Shown here: positions 59,764 to 64,000 of the stretch, piece by piece
Layout: every line of letters begins with the position of its first letter
How positions within the stretch are numbered: the first letter of the stretch is position 1
NCBI GenBank assembly: GCA_022605955.1
Contig: JAKCOZ010000001.1
Location: forward strand, 79,286,520 to 79,350,519
From: Rallus limicola
Lineage: Eukaryota; Chordata; Aves; Gruiformes; Rallidae
Reading direction: 5' to 3'
Length of the DNA: 64,000 nucleotides
Translations under genes and position numbers: made by a program
The notes under the pieces: generated by a model
Database searches by the model: none
What the model was told of the DNA's origin: nothing
Seen by the model: the letters and a program-made list of their open reading frames with translations, nothing else

Positions 59764-61399
59764 ACGACTGCTCTATTACTTGGGTATAGTGCTTTCAGCT
59801 CCATTAGGACACTAGTCTTGATGCTCTCTGTAGCAGCGTCAGTGTAACAGGTAGGTTTGTGAGCTGTCCTGCGCTGGTTCAAATTCACAATCTATTTTGC
59901 TTGCAGCCATGTGGTTGGAGATTGAGGGTGAGAGGTTTTGGTGGGTTTTTTTTGGGTTGGTGGTGTTTTCTATTTTGTCTTTTTGTGCTGTTGCTTTCAT
60001 TATGACCAGACACAACAGTTTTGGCAAATCTTTGAGAAACCTCCTAGTCTTGTAGGCTTCCTAACACGAGAGGAATTAAAGAAGATTTTCTGCAACTTCC
60101 TGAAAGATTTAAGATGTTTTCCTGAACATTTTGAGGTTCACCTATTTTTAATATACCTTCTAGTTCAGTTACCAAGGGACAGATTCAATGAGAGATTTAC
60201 ATGACTCATTTGTTCAGGCATCTAGATTGTCATTGTTATCAGTGGAATTAAGTGCCTGGTAACACGTCTCTCATTCTAGATGCCTTCCTGTCTTGCAGAG
60301 GGTTTGGCATGAGGGAGGATAAATACCTGTGGTAAAGCTGGGACCTGGGTCGAATTGACTGCTTGGTTCTCTCTGCTTTTGCACGTACGAGCAAAGGAGC
60401 CAGCTGCTAGCGTTCACTGAAGTGCCACGCTCCCGTTTGCTGTTGGGTAGCTTGCAGCGATGTACACAATCGAAGATTTTCCCCGGTTTTCTCCAGCACA
60501 GGCAGCATTTTCATACACTGTGCATTTGTAATAAGCATGTGGTGTTTGTTTAAGAACTTAAAGCCAAAATTTTCTTTCCTTGGCATTAAATGTGTGGCCC
60601 AAGGGTAACTTCACCCCAGCTGTCAGTGAAGCGGAGCATGCTTGTGTTCCCAGTGACCAAAGTTTTCAACTAGATCTGAGCTACATCTCCAGCTCTTGCT
60701 ATGTCACACGAGGTACAGCCAGGGGTAGGAAAGCCCTGATGCTTTCAGCTACCTTGCATTTTGCTGTGTGAAGAACAGGACTGATTAGAGCAACTGCGGT
60801 GCCTGTAAAACAAACTGCTGTCATTCTGGCCACTGGTCCTGCCCCACTACAGGTGTAAGGGAGTAGAGCAGTACAGGCTTTGCTCTGTGGGCTTTTGCAT
60901 GGAGAAAAGGATATTCAGCAGGTAGATATAAGGCTTTCATAGCCCTCCTTGCCTCAGCCTGTCCCAGAGGGATGTTTGTTTCTGACATGGAATGGTGAGC
61001 AATGCTGCACTGAGAAATTTCAGCAGTCTGGAGAGCCTGGAACATGATCATCCACTGCGGAGTCTGCCTGGGTGGGGTGACCCATGGCTCTGGCACTGGC
61101 AACACATGCTGCAGAGTGCTGCTTGCAGAGGAGAGGAGTGCAATATCCCCTCTGAGGTGCAGCACTTAGGAGGACTTGCAGCATCACACTTTCCTTCCGG
61201 AAAATGAAAGAGCAATCTCAGTTGCATTACTAGCACCGCTTCCCTCAGCACTCTAGGTTTCCCTCGGTGGTATCCCGTCCAAGTATTGACTAGGGTGAAC
61301 ATTGCTTATCTTGGGAAATCAATGAGATGACAGCCCAAGGTACTGCAGTAAGAAGACGGGCCAGGAGATATGTATCTATCTCTGACTTTTTTCCACCTC
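59764..61399. other. Gene-free putative intron 1
   Basis: No exon or clear element is recognised. T/G-rich low-complexity DNA occurs near 59935-59980. Confidence 0.4.
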
Positions 61400-61720
61400 A
61401 ATAAATATGTTTCCTTAATCCAATGGCATTGTAACAATACGCAGTAATTACTGTGGCTGCATCCATCTCCTTTGATTTAATCAGACAGATATTATATGTT
61501 AAGTATCAATTGATTATTAAAAGCATATTTGCTGATGCTTCCCAATCCATGTAATGACGCATAAACAGTTATTTACTGCACAGCTATTAAAACTCAACAA
61601 CTTGACTTGCTTTTTACAATCAGTATTTATTTAACATGCAATGACCATCCTGTCCCATTAAAACTAAATGCATTAACTGTGTTTTGGGCATTTAACTTTA
61701 AAGCTTTTCTTACTATAATA
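61400..61720. promoter_or_regulatory. Candidate conserved AT-rich homeobox-motif cluster
   Basis: AT-rich and non-repetitive, with many TAAT-core words: CTTAATCCAATGG, the perfect palindrome CAGTAATTACTG (61442-61453), TTTAATCAGAC, CAATTGATTATTAAAAG, ATGTAATGACGCATAA, and ATGCATTAACTG. Such clusters are typical of conserved developmental enhancers near neural genes. Conservation itself cannot be seen from one sequence. Confidence 0.35.
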
Positions 61721-62579
61721 TCAAGTGATTACAGAGAGTCATTGTCTTAGCAGGCGTTTGATGCTGTGCAAACATATTTCAGAATTCACATTTTGACAAC
61801 CTGCCATGATGTTACCTTGGGTCATCATGGACAAACCATTATGGTGTAAAGTATAGTAAAGTAGAACTCTTTGGTAATGTAATGGTGTTTTGAATTTTAA
61901 AATCCCCATATGGCCTTGTGCCATCTGAGAGGTTGAACACCTTAATTTATGTCCAAATCTCCTGGGACGTAGCATATATTGAGGGTTCCAAAACATAGCA
62001 CACCCCAGCTGTCCTGTTTGGGGAAAGCAAATCTGCTCTTTACCACTGGTCTCTGGATGTTTAATGCCATAGGTAGGGTCTTAAGAGGGACAATTCTCTG
62101 GATATTATATTAGCCTGTGGAAAAGCTAGACTACTTAAGAAAACTGGGAATAGTTCACAAAGAAATTGACTACTTTCATCTTTTTTCCTTTCTCATTGTG
62201 GGCTTGGTACCTCCAGCAAATAAGTTCTCAGTAATTTCCCTTACTCTTAGGACAGCTGGGACAGTGAATCCTATAGAGGCTGAAGCAGTTCTCTGGACTG
62301 TAACTGTGAGCTTTACAGAACGTGGTGGTGTTCGGCTGGGCATAGGTGTTGTGTTGTGCAGTAGTGATGGTTGGTGTGTACAGCTGGTTGTGAAGCAATT
62401 GGGATGCTGCTCCATTCAATTCCTGAAAGTGGCCTCCCTCCTCTCTCTTTGCTCCCAGGTCTGGAACAGCTCAGAATGTGTTTTCTTTCCTTGCTAGAAG
62501 ACGCTTGAAGACTCCATGGTAGGGCACACGTTCCATCTGCTTGCCCTTTCTGGAATCTGCAGAGCTTTCTTGCAATTCC

Positions 62580-62850
62580 CTTACGCTTCAAAGCAAATAA
62601 ATAAATATTTGCAGAGTTATTAAAGATTTATTAAAAACGCCATATATTTAAACCATCTTGCGAAAAAATAAATGACTGAATATTTATTATTTACATGTTA
62701 GTCGTCCTCTACATATTTATTTATTCCTCCTTAATCCAATCCATGTTTTATAAATATTGCAAAACACCCATCAATAATATAACACGTTTTCATTAATCCA
62801 GAGGAATAATTAGAAGACATTTAGGATAATATTGCTCTGTACAAATATTG
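62580..62850. promoter_or_regulatory. Candidate conserved AT-rich segment
   Basis: Very AT-rich and complex rather than simple-repeat: AATAAATAAATATTTGCAG, GTTATTAAAGATTTATTAAAA, TTATTTATTCCTCCTTAATCC, CATCAATAATATAACACG and TTAATCCAGAGGAATAATTAG. It includes TAATCC (OTX/PITX-type) twice. It could be an enhancer, a matrix-attachment region, or simply AT-rich intron. Confidence 0.3.
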
Positions 62851-64000
62851 CACAAGCCTGTGAAGAGAGATGTTTTGAACAGCAGCTGTCATCTGTGCAG
62901 CCGGGGCACATGTAAGCAGCCCCTCACCATGTCAGGTAGGGGCTGGCAAGAGCCTTGGATTTCTTCTGCCTCCTCCACTCCCAGGGGTGAGCGCTTGCCT
63001 TGCAAAAAAATCCTCGGAGTGACAAGCCTACTTCTCTGGGGGGGACTGCAGCATTTAATCATTTTCTTGTGAAGCGAGGCTGTCTCCCACTGGGGATCAC
63101 TCTAGATTTACACTTGGCACGCAGCAGCATGGCAGAGGCAGGGTAGTTGTGCAATTGCCCTCTCGGGTTTCTCAGGTCTACCAGTCAGGGTTATATTTTG
63201 CCCAGGACATCCAACATAATAATCTTTAGGGAACAATCAATTCCTGCTTTCATAAATTATAACAAGCATCTATTTGTATTAATATATTAAGATCAAGAGG
63301 AACCATTACACATAGCTGATCATTCCTTAATGTTTCTGTACTGTTGCTTCAGTTTGGAGGAGGTTTTTGTCCCCAGCCACTCTTCTTGGGATCATAGTTG
63401 TTAAAAAGAAAAAAAGAAAAAAAGAAAATAAAAGGTTGTACTTTGCTTTGTTCCTCCTCTAGTCCTTTTAAAACTGTGCTCACAAGGCAAAATTAGCAGT
63501 CTTATTCCCTATGCTGTATTCATTAAGGCTTTGACCTTCTTAATCTAAATTTTCATTAGAGAGGACTCTCCTAGCTTCTTCACTGTCCTCTAGAATAGAG
63601 TCTCTAATGTCAAAAGTGCAAAAATGTTTGAGCCCAAATTGCATCCAGTCCACCTGCCTGTGACTGACACCTTGAAAGAAGATTTTAGGTGTGTGAAAAA
63701 TGTTCAGGCCTCCACTTTGAGATAATACATGTAGTTGAAGGGAGGACCTAATCCTTAGCACAAGTCAAGCTATGAAGTGAACAAATCTTTGAGGAGCTGT
63801 TAATTGTTACGGCTAAGTTGGTTGATTTGGTTGATTTGGTTTTTAAGTGAGTAACTGTGTATGGCTAGATCTCAGCAATTGCTCTTGTGGAAAGACTGAA
63901 TGCCATGACAGCTGTAAGCCCACAAAGGGCAAGATCATCCCTCCTTCCATGTGACTTGCAGTGTTGTGCAAAATCACCTCAGCTATTTCAGGAACAGAAT
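62851..64000. other. Gene-free putative intron 1, right edge
   Basis: No exon or clear transposon is recognised. An A/G low-complexity patch of AAAAAG-type units (about 63403-63430) and a short tandem TTGGTTGATTTGG-type repeat (about 63818-63842) are present. Confidence 0.45.

Noticed and set aside
1..64000. CRISPR array, operon, riboswitch or phage features
   Set aside because: No regularly spaced repeats or prokaryotic gene organisation; the sequence is vertebrate intronic and intergenic in character.

Overview
The window looks like non-coding vertebrate DNA from a bird. It carries several CR1 LINE copies with the typical avian CR1 3' ends, two LTRs of kinds familiar from avian genomes, worn MIR-like SINEs, low gene density, and one short exon that I recognise. 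There is no sign of bacterial or viral gene organisation. I cannot name the species.

The one host coding feature is a short first coding exon on the + strand (26085-26151). It encodes a 22-residue signal peptide (MRTYWLHSIW...FLSLFSLQ) and ends at a consensus donor in phase 1. It matches, from memory, the N-terminus of chick limbic system-associated membrane protein (LSAMP/CHLAMP), a GPI-anchored IgLON neural adhesion protein. The exon is preceded by about 430 bases without an ATG, a (GA)11 tract, a weak TATA-like box and a good CTCF motif. On this reading 1 to about 25.7 kb is upstream sequence and 26.15-64 kb is the start of a very large first intron. LSAMP is known to span megabases, which would explain the absence of further exons.

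Left part (1-25.7 kb): a CR1 piece on - at the edge; a probable hAT (Tip100-like) transposase C-terminal relic (about 645-780); a CR1 on + (3.95-5.69 kb); a heavily decayed Ty3/gypsy gag-pol relic on - (about 6.0-8.85 kb, with gag, protease, RT, RNase H and integrase zinc-finger similarities in colinear order); two more CR1 pieces on + (11.5 and 12.75-13.98 kb); several MIR-like SINE relics; a tRNA-derived SINE-like segment (20.75 kb); and a long avian LTR (23.15-23.74 kb).

Right part (26.15-64 kb, putative intron 1): homopolymer C and G tracts next to the exon, microsatellites, a GC-rich block (28.8-29.65 kb), an ancient CR1 (36.5 kb), a solo ERVL-like LTR with TG...CA ends and 8-bp flanking repeats (41.83-42.21 kb), a CR1 (43.8-45.17 kb), MIR-like relics, strong G-quadruplex motifs, and several repeat-free CpG-retaining or homeobox-motif-rich segments that are candidate conserved regulatory elements (38.4-38.8, 53.1-53.35, 55.8-56.05, 58.1-58.33, 61.4-61.72, 62.58-62.85 kb).

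The most unusual observations are the gypsy gag-pol relic, the CpG-dense 145-bp segment at 55.81-55.96 kb, and a convergent pair of CTCF-like motifs around the first exon.
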